NCBI GenBank assembly: GCA_902476875.1
Contig: CABSFC010000009.1
Location: 1-45,639 of the forward strand
DNA from: an uncultured Oscillibacter sp.
GTDB lineage: Bacteria > Bacillota > Clostridia > Oscillospirales > Oscillospiraceae
Length of the DNA stretch: 45,639 nucleotides
Direction: 5' to 3'
Shown here: in pieces, positions 24,369 through 32,785 of the stretch
How positions within the stretch are numbered: position 1 is the stretch's first letter
How the letters are laid out: each line of letters opens with the position of its first letter
Program-made: the position numbers and the translations under genes
The notes under the pieces: generated by a model
The model's input: only the letters and a program-made list of their open reading frames with translations
What the model was told of the DNA's origin: nothing
Databases searched by the model: none

Positions 24369-27300
24369 GACATTTGAAAAAGCGGATCACGCTGATGCTT
24401 CTGGTGCTGCTGACCCTGCTGACGGTTTTACCCACCTCGGCATTCGCGGCGGTCAGCACCGGCACCGGCATCACCCCCACGCCTGACTCCAACCGCTGGA
24501 CCACCCGCCTGACAACCAGCGGCCAGTCCTACTCCTACCGCCCGCCCATGGCGGCGGGCAAGTACCTGTACTGCATGGATCTGGGCTATTCGTATCGGTA
24601 CGGCACAGCGTCTTTCCTGAACAGCTACGGTTACGAGTCTGCCACCGGCGCTGACGCCGACGCCCTGTGGGAAAAGGCGGTCGCCAAGACCGGCCTGGGT
24701 GAGATGGACGCCGTCACCAAGGAAAACGTCAAGTGGATGATGTCCTATATCGCGGACTACACCGGCGAGATCCCCGGCAGTTTGCACATGGCCTTGCAGA
24801 CCTACATCTGGGATAACCAGAGCGACAAGTCCGCCGGTGGCGACACCTCCGGCGATATCGACGCGGGCGGTTTTGCCAACGCCGATACCTACGAGCAGTA
24901 TGTCGCCTATTACGAGTGGATGCTGGGCCAGAAAACCAACGAGGACGCCAAGCTGCAGGCCCAGGTGGAGCAGTATACTGCCGAGGGCAAGCAGGCGTCC
25001 ATCGTAGAGGATGAATCCAGCAAGTGGGCTGTCCTTGCCATCTCTGGGGTGTCCGGCCGTCAGAGCTTCTTCGCCTATCACAGTGCGCGGAAAGTCGTTG
25101 TGGGCGATAAACCGGAGGGCGGCGACAACCCGCCTCCCCCCGTGGCCGGCGACGGCGACATCACATTCAAAAAGGTGATCGCCGGCACAGACCGCGGGCT
25201 GGACGGCGCGGTCTACAACATCTACCGGGACGGGCAGATCGTCGGCAGCGACGTGACCTCGGGCGGCGGCATTATCCAGGTCAACGACGTCACCGAGGGC
25301 CTGTGGACCTTTGTGGAACGGGAGGCCCCGGAGGGGTACGCCCTGGACCCCACGCCCCACAGCGTGTATGTGGACGTGACCGACGGCGACAAGCAGTACA
25401 CGGTCTCCGCCGCCAACAGCCCCCTGCCCAGCCTGAAGATCACAAAATCCGACGCGCAGACTTACGCGGACGTCACGGCGACCTTCCTGGTAGAGTCCCT
25501 GACGGGCAGCTACTCCACCACCGTCACGGTGGCCGGAGAAAAGACCCTCCATGACCTCCAGCCGGGCGTTTACCGGATCACAGAGCAGTCTGTCGAGGAG
25601 CCTTACATTAAGACCGGCACCCATCAGGACATTGCCCTGCTGGCCGGGACTGGAACGGTGGAGGCCAGCTTTACCAACTACCAGAAGCCGGGCCTTGAGA
25701 TCCTGAAGAAGAATATCGCGGACGGGTCTCCCATCGCGCATGTCACCTATCTGATTGAGCAGATCGACGGCAGTTTCAGCACAACGGCCACCACGGACGG
25801 CAAGGGCCGCATCTTTCTGGAATTTGTCCCCGTGGGCAGCTTCAAAATCACGGAAACCAATGTGCCCTCCAATGTGATCCTCTGCGATATCCCCCAGACC
25901 ATCGCCCTTGGCCCCGGCGAGACCAGAACGGTGACGTTCTTCAACGCGGTGAAGCCCTCGCTGACGATTTTGAAGCGGTGTGAAATCACGAAAGACCCGA
26001 TCCCCAACACCCGCTTCCATATCTGGTGGGGTTCCGACCATACCACCACCGGCGCTCTGGATGACCTTGGCACATTCTATACGGACGAGAACGGCGAGAT
26101 CATCCTGACAGGAGACGCTCTCAACAGCGGGTGGTACAAAGTGACGGAGGAGGCCCCGGCCTCTGGTTTCGCTCCCGCTGATGAACCAACTCAGGAGTTC
26201 TATCTCGCGGGCGGCGAGAGCGCGGTCAAGATTTGGGAGAACCGTCCCCTCAGTGCCATTGTCGTTTATAAGTACGATGAAAAGACCGGAGCTGCCCTCC
26301 AGGGGGCGCAGTTCCAGGTGAGATATCTTGGGGGCAGCTCCGGAACCTCCGGCACGATCATCGGAAACTTCGAGACCTCGGAAAATGGCGCCTTTGTGGT
26401 GACGGGCCTGAAAGCGGGCACCTATATTGTCGAGGAGACCAAGGCCAGTCCCTTTTACTCCATTGACACAGCGCCCCAGACCGTCCTCCTGACCGGTAAG
26501 GATCAGGACGTTGTGACATTGCGCTTTGGCAACCAGCCTTATGGCTCCGTCATCATCAAAAAGCTGGCGGACGACGCCAACAAGACGCCGCTGGAGGACG
26601 CTGTGTTCCTTGTTACCGATGACAAGGGCTCTTTTATCGGCAATGACAACGGCGAATTCACCACCGGGAAGGACGGCAGCATCCAGCTCCCCAAGCTGCC
26701 CGCGGGAACCACCGTGGTGGCAAAAGAGCTGCGGGCCCCGGCAGGGTTTGCCCTGGACAGCACGCCCCAGGCCATCACTGTGCGGGCGGGTGAAAGCTCC
26801 GCTTTGACCTTCTATGACAAGCCCCTCTGCAATTTGGAGATCCTGAAGCGGGACGCTGTCACGAAAAAGCCGCTGGCAAAAGCGGAATTTATTGTCCGGG
26901 ACAGCGAGGGCACCCTGATCGGCCCCAACAATGGCCGGTATATCACCGGGCTCGATGGAACCGCGACGGTCACTGGTCTCATTCCAAATTCAACCATTAT
27001 CGTATCTGAGGACAAGGCCCCCACTGGCTACATCAAGGACGAAACGCCCCGGGCCATTGTTGTCAAGAGCGGCGTCCCCAACTCCATCATTGTGGACAAT
27101 GAGCCTGCCTGCACCCTTATCATCCATAAGTACATTGATGGAACGGACAATGAGCCGCTGGCGGGCGTTGCCTTCAAGGTGACGGATGGCAGCGGCGCCG
27201 CCGTTGGCCCCGACGACGGTGTGTATTACACTGATCGGGCGGGAGAGATCGTCCTTACTGGTTTGGAACCCGGTATGACCGTCAAAGCGCGGGAGATCAA

Positions 27301-29074
27301 GACAGTGGACGGTTTCGTGCTGGACGGCACGCCCCAGGATATTCTCATCAAGGCGGGCCAGGTGCAGAATCTGACCTTCTGGAACAAGCGGCAGGGCGCC
27401 CTGGTCGTCAACAAGCTCAGTTCCAAGGATCGCAAGACCCCGCTGGAGGGCGTGACCTTCCGCGTCACCACAGCTGCCGGGGAGTTCGTTCCTGATGAGG
27501 ACGGTAAGATCAGCAGCAACGGCCTGTATTATACGGATGAAAACGGGCAGATCATCATTCACGCGACAGGCACCCTGGTGGTGACCGAGGAGGCCAGTAT
27601 TCCGGGCTACACCATTGATGAAGCCACCAGGACGCAGACCGTGGTGGTCAACCCGGATGATGTCCAGAGCCTCTATTTCTTCAACGATCCCATCGGCGGT
27701 GTGGAGATCATCAAAACCAATGAAGCTGACAAGAATGAACGGATCCCCAACACCACCTTCGAGATCCGCAGGGTCAGCGACGATGCCCTGGTGGATACTG
27801 TGACCACTGGCGCCGCGGGTACGGTATTCCTGCCTTTGGAAAGTGGAAATTACTATGCGGTGGAAACCGAAAGCGGCAAGGGCTTCAAGCTGGACTCCAC
27901 GCCCCATTATTTCACGGTCAAAGATGGGGAAACGACGAAGCTCCCCATCACCAACCGGGCGTTCAGCGGCATCCTCATCCACAAGATCTCGACTGCCGAC
28001 GGCGAAGGGATCTACGGTGTGACGTTTCTCCTGTATGATTCCAGCAAGAACCCCATCGGCCAGTACACCAGCGATCAGGACGGATATGTCTATATCGACG
28101 ACCTCCCCGGCTCCGGCCGCTTCTACCTGCGGGAGCTGGAGAATGAGGGTTATGTCCCGGACACCCAGCTCAAGACCGTCTATGTGACCGCGGGAACCAC
28201 GACGGAGATCGAGTGGGAGAACACGCCCATCACCGGCCAGATCCAGGTGACCAAGACCTCCGCCGACTACAACTCCATGAACGGCTGGCCCGCCGGCACC
28301 CCGATCCCCAACGCCGTCTTCGAGATCTACAACTACAAGACGGGTGATCTGGTGGATACCATCAAGACAGACAAAAATGGAGTCGCGGTCTCCAAGCCTT
28401 TGCCCTTGGCCCGCTACCAGGTAATTGAATCCCAGGCGGCGGACTTTTATAGTCTGGACAAGACGCCCATTGACGTGGAGATTGAGTTTGCTGGCCAGAT
28501 CGTCAAAACCGCCATGGTCAACAAGAGCCTGTACACCAATGTCAGCATCAAGAAGACCGGCTACACCGAGATCATGCCCGGCCAGTCCATCCGCTATGAC
28601 TTCACCGGCATCGCAAACAACTCCACCACGGCCCTGACCTCTTTCTACTGGAGAGATACGCTGCCCACATTCACGACTTTGGACAAAATCGTGACCGGCA
28701 CCTATAACGTGCAGGGCAACTACAAGATCGTCTACCTGACCAACCTCAGCGGCGGCACTTATCGGACGCTGGCGGACAACCTGAACACCATGCAGAACTA
28801 TGTGCTGGATGCATCGCCCGCCGCGCTGGGCCTCGCCTCCAATGAGCGGGTGACAGAGTTCATGGTGGTGTTCGGCGTCGTCCCCGGCAGCTTCCGCCAG
28901 GTGGAAGCGCCTCGTGTGTATGTCACCGCCAGCAAGTGGCTGACAGGCGGCAGCCAGATCGTCAACCAGGCGGATGTGGGCGGCGTTTATAACGGCCAGT
29001 GGATCATGGCAACTTCCCGCTGGGTGACCAAGGTCTACAAGCCGTCCCAGCCCCTGCCCCGTACCGGCTATTGA
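24365..29074 (+). CDS. giant surface adhesin: thioester domain plus about twelve SpaA/Cna-B-like repeats, ending LPRTGY
   Basis: 1569 residues. A signal peptide (MLLVLLTLLTVLPTSAFA) is followed by a likely thioester domain: YCMDLG near residue 70 and ALQTYIW near residue 143 match the Cys and Gln motifs that form a covalent thioester to host or partner surfaces. From about residue 260 run some twelve repeats of about 95 residues of the SpaA/Cna-B type, each with a start like LEILKRDAVTKKPLA, a TG(L/D)-turn and an E in (V/T)E(E/K) for isopeptide bonds. A last domain (residues about 1390-1560) resembles pilin-end/DUF11 folds. The C-terminus is PLPRTGY and stop: the sorting motif with no hydrophobic helix. 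It likely acts in mating-pair contact. Confidence 0.85.
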   Translation: MRHLKKRITLMLLVLLTLLTVLPTSAFAAVSTGTGITPTPDSNRWTTRLTTSGQSYSYRPPMAAGKYLYCMDLGYSYRYGTASFLNSYGYESATGADADALWEKAVAKTGLGEMDAVTKENVKWMMSYIADYTGEIPGSLHMALQTYIWDNQSDKSAGGDTSGDIDAGGFANADTYEQYVAYYEWMLGQKTNEDAKLQAQVEQYTAEGKQASIVEDESSKWAVLAISGVSGRQSFFAYHSARKVVVGDKPEGGDNPPPPVAGDGDITFKKVIAGTDRGLDGAVYNIYRDGQIVGSDVTSGGGIIQVNDVTEGLWTFVEREAPEGYALDPTPHSVYVDVTDGDKQYTVSAANSPLPSLKITKSDAQTYADVTATFLVESLTGSYSTTVTVAGEKTLHDLQPGVYRITEQSVEEPYIKTGTHQDIALLAGTGTVEASFTNYQKPGLEILKKNIADGSPIAHVTYLIEQIDGSFSTTATTDGKGRIFLEFVPVGSFKITETNVPSNVILCDIPQTIALGPGETRTVTFFNAVKPSLTILKRCEITKDPIPNTRFHIWWGSDHTTTGALDDLGTFYTDENGEIILTGDALNSGWYKVTEEAPASGFAPADEPTQEFYLAGGESAVKIWENRPLSAIVVYKYDEKTGAALQGAQFQVRYLGGSSGTSGTIIGNFETSENGAFVVTGLKAGTYIVEETKASPFYSIDTAPQTVLLTGKDQDVVTLRFGNQPYGSVIIKKLADDANKTPLEDAVFLVTDDKGSFIGNDNGEFTTGKDGSIQLPKLPAGTTVVAKELRAPAGFALDSTPQAITVRAGESSALTFYDKPLCNLEILKRDAVTKKPLAKAEFIVRDSEGTLIGPNNGRYITGLDGTATVTGLIPNSTIIVSEDKAPTGYIKDETPRAIVVKSGVPNSIIVDNEPACTLIIHKYIDGTDNEPLAGVAFKVTDGSGAAVGPDDGVYYTDRAGEIVLTGLEPGMTVKAREIKTVDGFVLDGTPQDILIKAGQVQNLTFWNKRQGALVVNKLSSKDRKTPLEGVTFRVTTAAGEFVPDEDGKISSNGLYYTDENGQIIIHATGTLVVTEEASIPGYTIDEATRTQTVVVNPDDVQSLYFFNDPIGGVEIIKTNEADKNERIPNTTFEIRRVSDDALVDTVTTGAAGTVFLPLESGNYYAVETESGKGFKLDSTPHYFTVKDGETTKLPITNRAFSGILIHKISTADGEGIYGVTFLLYDSSKNPIGQYTSDQDGYVYIDDLPGSGRFYLRELENEGYVPDTQLKTVYVTAGTTTEIEWENTPITGQIQVTKTSADYNSMNGWPAGTPIPNAVFEIYNYKTGDLVDTIKTDKNGVAVSKPLPLARYQVIESQAADFYSLDKTPIDVEIEFAGQIVKTAMVNKSLYTNVSIKKTGYTEIMPGQSIRYDFTGIANNSTTALTSFYWRDTLPTFTTLDKIVTGTYNVQGNYKIVYLTNLSGGTYRTLADNLNTMQNYVLDASPAALGLASNERVTEFMVVFGVVPGSFRQVEAPRVYVTASKWLTGGSQIVNQADVGGVYNGQWIMATSRWVTKVYKPSQPLPRTGY

Positions 29075-29096
29075 GCCTCCGGCAGGCTTCTGCAAG

Positions 29097-29127
29097 GAGG
29101 GCCGTCCTATCTGGACGGCCCTCTTTC
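29097..29127 (+). terminator. terminator of the adhesin gene
   Basis: GAGGGCCGTCC, loop TATCT, GGACGGCCCTC, then TTTC: an 11-bp perfect GC-rich stem 23 bases after the stop. Confidence 0.8.
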
Positions 29128-29163
29128 AGTTTGTGAGAATTCACATTACGGAGGAAAAGGAAA

Positions 29164-29691
29164 ATGCCATATAGGCGCATATCAGAAATACCGAAAGAAG
29201 TCTACCACTATACTCGACGGGAGAACCTGGACAGCATCCTGCGGGATGGGCGGATACGCCGGTTCAGAGATACGGAAACATGGTTCTGCAAATCTCTGGA
29301 AGATACGCTCACCCTGATGCGGGCCACGGTCATGATGGAGGGAAAGCCCTACTACAAGGTGGGCGGCTCACTGGGTTTTTATCCGCCGTTCCATCCTGAT
29401 GAGTATGTCATCCTGAAGCTGACGCCCCGCTGGCAGAATGGTGAGTGGGTCCACTGGATGGAGCAAATGCCTCCTGGCACTCCTCCAGCCTTGGTACAGG
29501 CAGCTGAACGGTTCAGCCTTTTGAAAATGGGCTTCCGGGGCGATTTGAAATTCCAGCCCGATCCGGAGATCATCGAGGTCGCTCCACTGCTGGCGGCCCC
29601 TGCGCGGGATGAACTGGAGGAGCATACGCCTGCCGGCAACGAAACGCCGGAGCAGGCACAGGATGGCTGGCAGCAGACATTCACCATGTAA
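29164..29691 (+). CDS. ICE hypothetical protein with ADP-ribosyltransferase-like N-terminus
   Basis: 175 residues. The beginning, EVYHYTRRENLDSILRDGRI, has the H-Y-T plus helix pattern seen in DarT-like and RNA 2'-phosphotransferase/ART-fold proteins. The following ETWFCKSLEDTLTLMRA and PDEYVILKLTPRW could be the next strands. I cannot point to a safe catalytic Glu, so ART activity is a guess. If real it could modify host or recipient molecules. It ends GWQQTFTM, related to the QQWQQTM end of the protein at 30150. Good SD (GGAGGAAAAGG), own short leader behind a terminator. Confidence 0.5.
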   Translation: MPYRRISEIPKEVYHYTRRENLDSILRDGRIRRFRDTETWFCKSLEDTLTLMRATVMMEGKPYYKVGGSLGFYPPFHPDEYVILKLTPRWQNGEWVHWMEQMPPGTPPALVQAAERFSLLKMGFRGDLKFQPDPEIIEVAPLLAAPARDELEEHTPAGNETPEQAQDGWQQTFTM

Positions 29692-29712
29692 TCACATTAA
29701 ATCAGAAAAAGA

Positions 29713-29742
29713 GACAGGCCGTAGGGACTCGGCTCCCCACAG
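29713..29742 (+). terminator. hairpin before the VirB2-like gene
   Basis: ACAGGC pairs with GCCTGT around a loop holding the smaller stem GGGA/TCCC, followed by TT. Weaker than the other ICE terminators. Confidence 0.4.
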
Positions 29743-29776
29743 CCTGTTTGATGATAGAGCCATTCCAACCCTGCGG

Positions 29777-29802
29777 CCTTTCCTTTTTCGCAAAAGGAAA
29801 GG
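29777..29802 (+). promoter_or_regulatory. SD-sequestering hairpin before the VirB2-like gene
   Basis: CCTTTCCTTTT (29777-29787), loop TCGC, AAAAGGAAAGG (29792-29802): a perfect 11-bp stem that contains the whole SD (AAAGGAAAGG) of the ATG at 29812. Confidence 0.6.
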
Positions 29803-29811
29803 TGCTGTTTT

Positions 29812-30144
29812 ATGAGAAAACGCAAGAAATTGTTTTGCATCCTTGCCATGGCCCTGCTGGCCTGCCTGCTCAGCACAACAGCCTTCGCCGCGGGCGATGT
29901 GGCCTCCGCTGTGGAGAGTACCTGGAAGGATGCCGCGGCCCAGATCAAGACCGTGGTGGACAACGTGGTCTTTCCGGCGCTGGATATGGTTCTCGTCATC
30001 GCGTTCTTCACCAAATTGGGCATGGCGTACTTCGATTACCGCAAGCACGGCCAGTTTGAATGGACCGGCCCGGTGATCCTGTTCGCGTGCCTGATCCTGA
30101 CACTGACCGCCCCGCTCTACATCTGGGGCATTATTGGGATTTGA
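29812..30144 (+). CDS. VirB2-like small membrane protein (DUF3852)
   Basis: 110 residues: signal peptide (LFCILAMALLACLLSTTAFA), a mature part with one helix around VVFPALDMVLVIAFFTKLGM, a short polar loop AYFDYRKHGQFEW and a second helix VILFACLILTLTAPLYIW. Size and two-helix plan fit VirB2/TrbC pilins, and the loop matches DUF3852 of Firmicutes ICEs. It is expected in the membrane as part of the conjugation channel or pilus. The start codon lies nine bases behind an SD that is fully buried in a hairpin. Confidence 0.7.
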   Translation: MRKRKKLFCILAMALLACLLSTTAFAAGDVASAVESTWKDAAAQIKTVVDNVVFPALDMVLVIAFFTKLGMAYFDYRKHGQFEWTGPVILFACLILTLTAPLYIWGIIGI

Positions 30145-30149
30145 AGTGC

Positions 30150-30575
30150 ATGATGAACTTTTTTGAAGCGGAACTGCGAAAGATCGTTGGCTCTGTCTAT
30201 CCTGACGCCACTTATGTTGGCCGGGCCTGTTATGTACGGTTGAGCGCGATGAACCGCGCCAAGCTGGAATTTGTCACTTGTGGTATGGCAGGCCATTATG
30301 AGGCACTTCAAATGACCATTCTGAACTGTGTGGACGGAAAGGTGGACGCCCTGCGTCTCCGTTTCTCAGATTTGTGGGGCAGGGGCCAGAAGGACAACCG
30401 ACACAACCGTCAGTACAGCTTTTATGCCTGGACAGATAATGGGCAAACAGATTGGTACAGCTTTGAGCCGGGCATTGCGGACTATGAGAAGTTGACCAAG
30501 GTGGTCTCAGAGTATCTGGAAGTATTCCAAGAACAGACGCAGACCGCCGCCCAGCAGTGGCAGCAAACTATGTGA
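30150..30575 (+). CDS. ICE hypothetical protein
   Basis: 141 residues starting at ATG 30150 (another ATG follows at 30153); the SD is weak. FEAELRKIVGSVYPDATYVG, ALQMTILNCVDGKVDALRLR and YSFYAWTDNGQTDWYSFEPG suggest a small alpha/beta protein; I do not know the family well. It ends AAQQWQQTM, similar to the end of the protein at 29164. Placed between VirB2-like and the MNT gene. Confidence 0.55.
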   Translation: MMNFFEAELRKIVGSVYPDATYVGRACYVRLSAMNRAKLEFVTCGMAGHYEALQMTILNCVDGKVDALRLRFSDLWGRGQKDNRHNRQYSFYAWTDNGQTDWYSFEPGIADYEKLTKVVSEYLEVFQEQTQTAAQQWQQTM

Positions 30576-30640
30576 TGCCAAAAATTCAGTTGCTTAATAT
30601 CCAGCGGCAGGATATAGTAAAGGGCAAGGTGGTGTGGACA

Positions 30641-30991
30641 ATGACGAGTAAAGCAAATGAAGATCTTTCCCGCATCTGCCAGATCATCCATCAAACAGTG
30701 GATGTGGAAAAGATATACCTGTTTGGATCATACGCCTATGGCACACCGAACCAGGAGAGCGATTATGACCTGTGCGTCCTGATCCCGGATCACTCGCTGC
30801 GTCCCGCGGACGCGGTCAAACGGATTCGCCGTGCGCTTTTCCCTGTCCAGGGCACACCGCTGGATGTGATCGTTTACCGTACAGAGGTATTCAAGCAGCG
30901 GCAGGCACAGCCTTCTTTGGAGCGAAAAATCGCAAGAGAGGGGATAATCCTGTATGAGCAGCAAGGAGAAATGGAGCAGCGAATGGTTTGA
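30641..30991 (+). CDS. MNT-type nucleotidyltransferase (antitoxin of a HEPN/MNT pair)
   Basis: 116 residues from ATG 30641 (SD AAGGTGGTG). The minimal nucleotidyltransferase motif GSYAYGTPNQESDYDL has the G-S and both catalytic Asp (residues about 28-43), and DVIVYRTEVFKQR follows. In MNT-HEPN toxin-antitoxin pairs this enzyme attaches AMP to the HEPN RNase and silences it. The partner should overlap downstream; only a 30-codon start of it is present (30954). The open frame extends upstream, but an ATG with SD favours this start. Confidence 0.75.
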   Translation: MTSKANEDLSRICQIIHQTVDVEKIYLFGSYAYGTPNQESDYDLCVLIPDHSLRPADAVKRIRRALFPVQGTPLDVIVYRTEVFKQRQAQPSLERKIAREGIILYEQQGEMEQRMV

Positions 30992-31046
30992 TTCAGCGGA
31001 GATGGATCGAGAGTCCGGGCAAAGTATGCTATCATCTATCATTTAA
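30954..31046 (+). pseudogene. HEPN toxin remnant overlapping the MNT gene
   Basis: ATG 30954 opens 30 codons that begin MSSKEKWSSEWFDSAEMDRE, typical of the first helix of HEPN proteins (W-F-x-x-A-E-x-D), then stops at TAA 31044. HEPN toxins are about 130 residues and need a late RxxxxH; that part is missing. The 38-base overlap with MNT is usual for this pair. A terminator follows at 31065. Confidence 0.55.
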
Positions 31047-31064
31047 CCAGGGCATTGAAGACGC

Positions 31065-31094
31065 GGGCACTGAAACGGTGTCCGTTTTCTTTTT
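31065..31094 (+). terminator. terminator behind the MNT/HEPN unit
   Basis: GGGCACTG (31065-31072) pairs with CGGTGTCC (31076-31083), including a G-U pair, followed by GTTTTCTTTTT. Confidence 0.65.
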
Positions 31095-31110
31095 GCCGCA
31101 ACGAAAATAA

Positions 31111-31140
31111 GAGGGCCGTACCGTCTGTGCGGCCCTCTTT
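31111..31140 (+). terminator. terminator-like hairpin before the VirB6-like gene
   Basis: GAGGGCCGTAC (31111-31121) pairs with GTGCGGCCCTC (31127-31137), followed by TTT. It resembles the adhesin terminator (same GAGGGCCGT arm). Confidence 0.65.
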
Positions 31141-31190
31141 CCCATCCCGCCGCAGATGGTGCGCCCCATTCGCAAAGGGGTGATCTTCCA

Positions 31191-32093
31191 TTGTTTATCT
31201 GGGACTTCGTGGCCGCCACCGTCATGGACAACCTGATCGACTGGTTCTACGGACAGGTGGTTGGGTTTCTGGGAAACTTCTTCGCGGCCATGGGCAACAT
31301 GGGCGTGGAGCTGTTCGAGCTGGAATGGGTACAGGCCATCGTGCTGTTTTTCTCCCAGTTGGGCTGGGCGCTGTACGGCGTCAGCATCGTGGTATGCGCC
31401 TTTGAGTTCGGTATTGAATACTCCACTGGACGGGGGAACCTCCAGCACACCGCCCTCAACGCCCTCAAGGGCTTTCTGGCGGTGAGCCTGTTTACCACGG
31501 TGCCTGTCCGGCTGTACGCGTTGTCCGTTTCCCTGCAAGGGACGCTGAGTGCGGGCATCACAGGCGCTGGAACCAGCATTGGGGATGTGGGCACGCAGAT
31601 CGTCGCGGATCTGAGCAGCGTGGACAGCATCGCGGATATGACGGCAGTGACTCTGGATTTTGGACTGGGCGTGATCACCAGCCCCATCATGCTCCTGTTC
31701 TGCATCATCCTCATGGCCTATGCCGTGATCAAGGTCTTCTTCGCCAACCTGAAGCGGGGCGGCATCCTGCTCATCCAGATCGCCGTGGGATCGCTGTATA
31801 TGTTCAGCATCCCCAGGGGCTATATCGACGGCTTCACCCAGTGGATGAAGCAGGTCATCGGCCTGTGCCTGACCGCCTTCCTGCAATCCACCATTTTGGT
31901 GGCGGGACTCATGGTATTCAAGGATCACGCCCTGCTGGGGCTGGGCCTCATGCTCTCCGCGGGAGAGGTCCCCAGGATCGCGGGCACCTTCGGGCTGGAC
32001 ACCACCACGCGGGCCAATATCATGAGCGCGGTCTACACCGCCCAGGCCGCCGTCAACACCACACGCACTGTTGTGGGGGCGGTGACAAAATGA
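31191..32093 (+). CDS. VirB6/TrbL-like conjugation channel protein
   Basis: 300 residues with about six membrane helices: WVQAIVLFFSQLGWALYGVS, LNALKGFLAVSLFT, ITSPIMLLFCIILMAYAVIK, GGILLIQIAVGSLYMFS, VIGLCLTAFLQSTILVAGLM and LLGLGLMLSAGE. The layout and the position in the ICE fit the TrbL/VirB6 group of inner-membrane channel proteins of type IV secretion (DUF6045-like in Firmicutes). The C-terminus has the ANIMSAVYTAQAAVNTTR segment typical of these. The start is TTG with AAAGGGGTGA nine bases ahead. The stop overlaps the ATG of the methyltransferase gene. Confidence 0.75.
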   Translation: MFIWDFVAATVMDNLIDWFYGQVVGFLGNFFAAMGNMGVELFELEWVQAIVLFFSQLGWALYGVSIVVCAFEFGIEYSTGRGNLQHTALNALKGFLAVSLFTTVPVRLYALSVSLQGTLSAGITGAGTSIGDVGTQIVADLSSVDSIADMTAVTLDFGLGVITSPIMLLFCIILMAYAVIKVFFANLKRGGILLIQIAVGSLYMFSIPRGYIDGFTQWMKQVIGLCLTAFLQSTILVAGLMVFKDHALLGLGLMLSAGEVPRIAGTFGLDTTTRANIMSAVYTAQAAVNTTRTVVGAVTK

Positions 32094-32785
32094 GCGGCAC
32101 AGCGTTTGCGATGACGATGGGCAGTCTCTTTGACGGCATCGGAGGATTTCCTCTTGCCGCGGAGCGGTATGGCATCAAGACCCTTTGGGCCAGCGAGATC
32201 GAGCCGTTTCCCATGGAGGTCACGCAGCAGCGGTTCCCCAGCATGGCCCACAAGGGAGACATCACCAAGCTGAATGGCAGGCTTCTGTTCCCTGTGGATA
32301 TCATCTGCGGAGGCAGCCCGTGTCAGGATCTGAGCGTGGCCGGGGCGCGTGCCGGACTGTCCGGCGCCCGCTCCGGCCTTTTCATGGAGCAGATCCGTAT
32401 TGTGCGAGAGATGCGGGCAGCGGAGTGGGAGCGGGGCCGGGCAGGCACCGGTATCCGCCCCCGCTGGTTGTGTTGGGAGAATGTACCTGGCGCTTTCAGC
32501 AGCGGATCGCCCAAGGGCGAGGACTTCCGCATCGTACTGGAGGAGATTCTCCGTATCCATGACGGCGGCGCGGAAGTGCCCCATCCCTGGCCCTGCTCCT
32601 GGCCGGACGCGGGAGAGGTCGTAATAGACACCGGTTTCTCCCTGGCGTGGCGCTGCCTGGATGCGCAGTTCTGGGGCGTTGCGCAGCGGCGGAAGCGCAT
32701 TTTCCTTGTGGCGGACTTCGCCGGCCCCTTCGCCCCGCTGTTTCTGTTTGATATTTTAAGTGAGACCCAGGAGGTACGCACATGA
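32090..32785 (+). CDS. C5-cytosine DNA methyltransferase, catalytic half (motifs I-VIII)
   Basis: 231 residues from ATG 32090 overlapping the previous stop. Motif I is SLFDGIGGFPLAAE, motif IV GGSPCQDLS with the catalytic Cys near residue 77, motif VI WENVPGAF and motif VIII QRRKRIFLVAD. The protein stops shortly after motif VIII, before the target-recognition region and motifs IX-X. Those lie in the next gene, which overlaps by four bases. The enzyme methylates C5 of cytosine in a short DNA site; as an orphan in an ICE it would shield the DNA from restriction. Confidence 0.88.
   Translation: MSGTAFAMTMGSLFDGIGGFPLAAERYGIKTLWASEIEPFPMEVTQQRFPSMAHKGDITKLNGRLLFPVDIICGGSPCQDLSVAGARAGLSGARSGLFMEQIRIVREMRAAEWERGRAGTGIRPRWLCWENVPGAFSSGSPKGEDFRIVLEEILRIHDGGAEVPHPWPCSWPDAGEVVIDTGFSLAWRCLDAQFWGVAQRRKRIFLVADFAGPFAPLFLFDILSETQEVRT

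Noticed and set aside
24365..29074. Adhesin repeats as recent DNA-level tandem duplication
   Set aside because: The repeats are similar as proteins but too diverged in DNA to be recent copies; no long identical blocks seen.
26990..29095. 701-codon minus-strand frame opposite the adhesin
   Set aside because: Shadow of the repeat-rich adhesin; low-complexity Gly/Val/Asp/His product without SD or domain.
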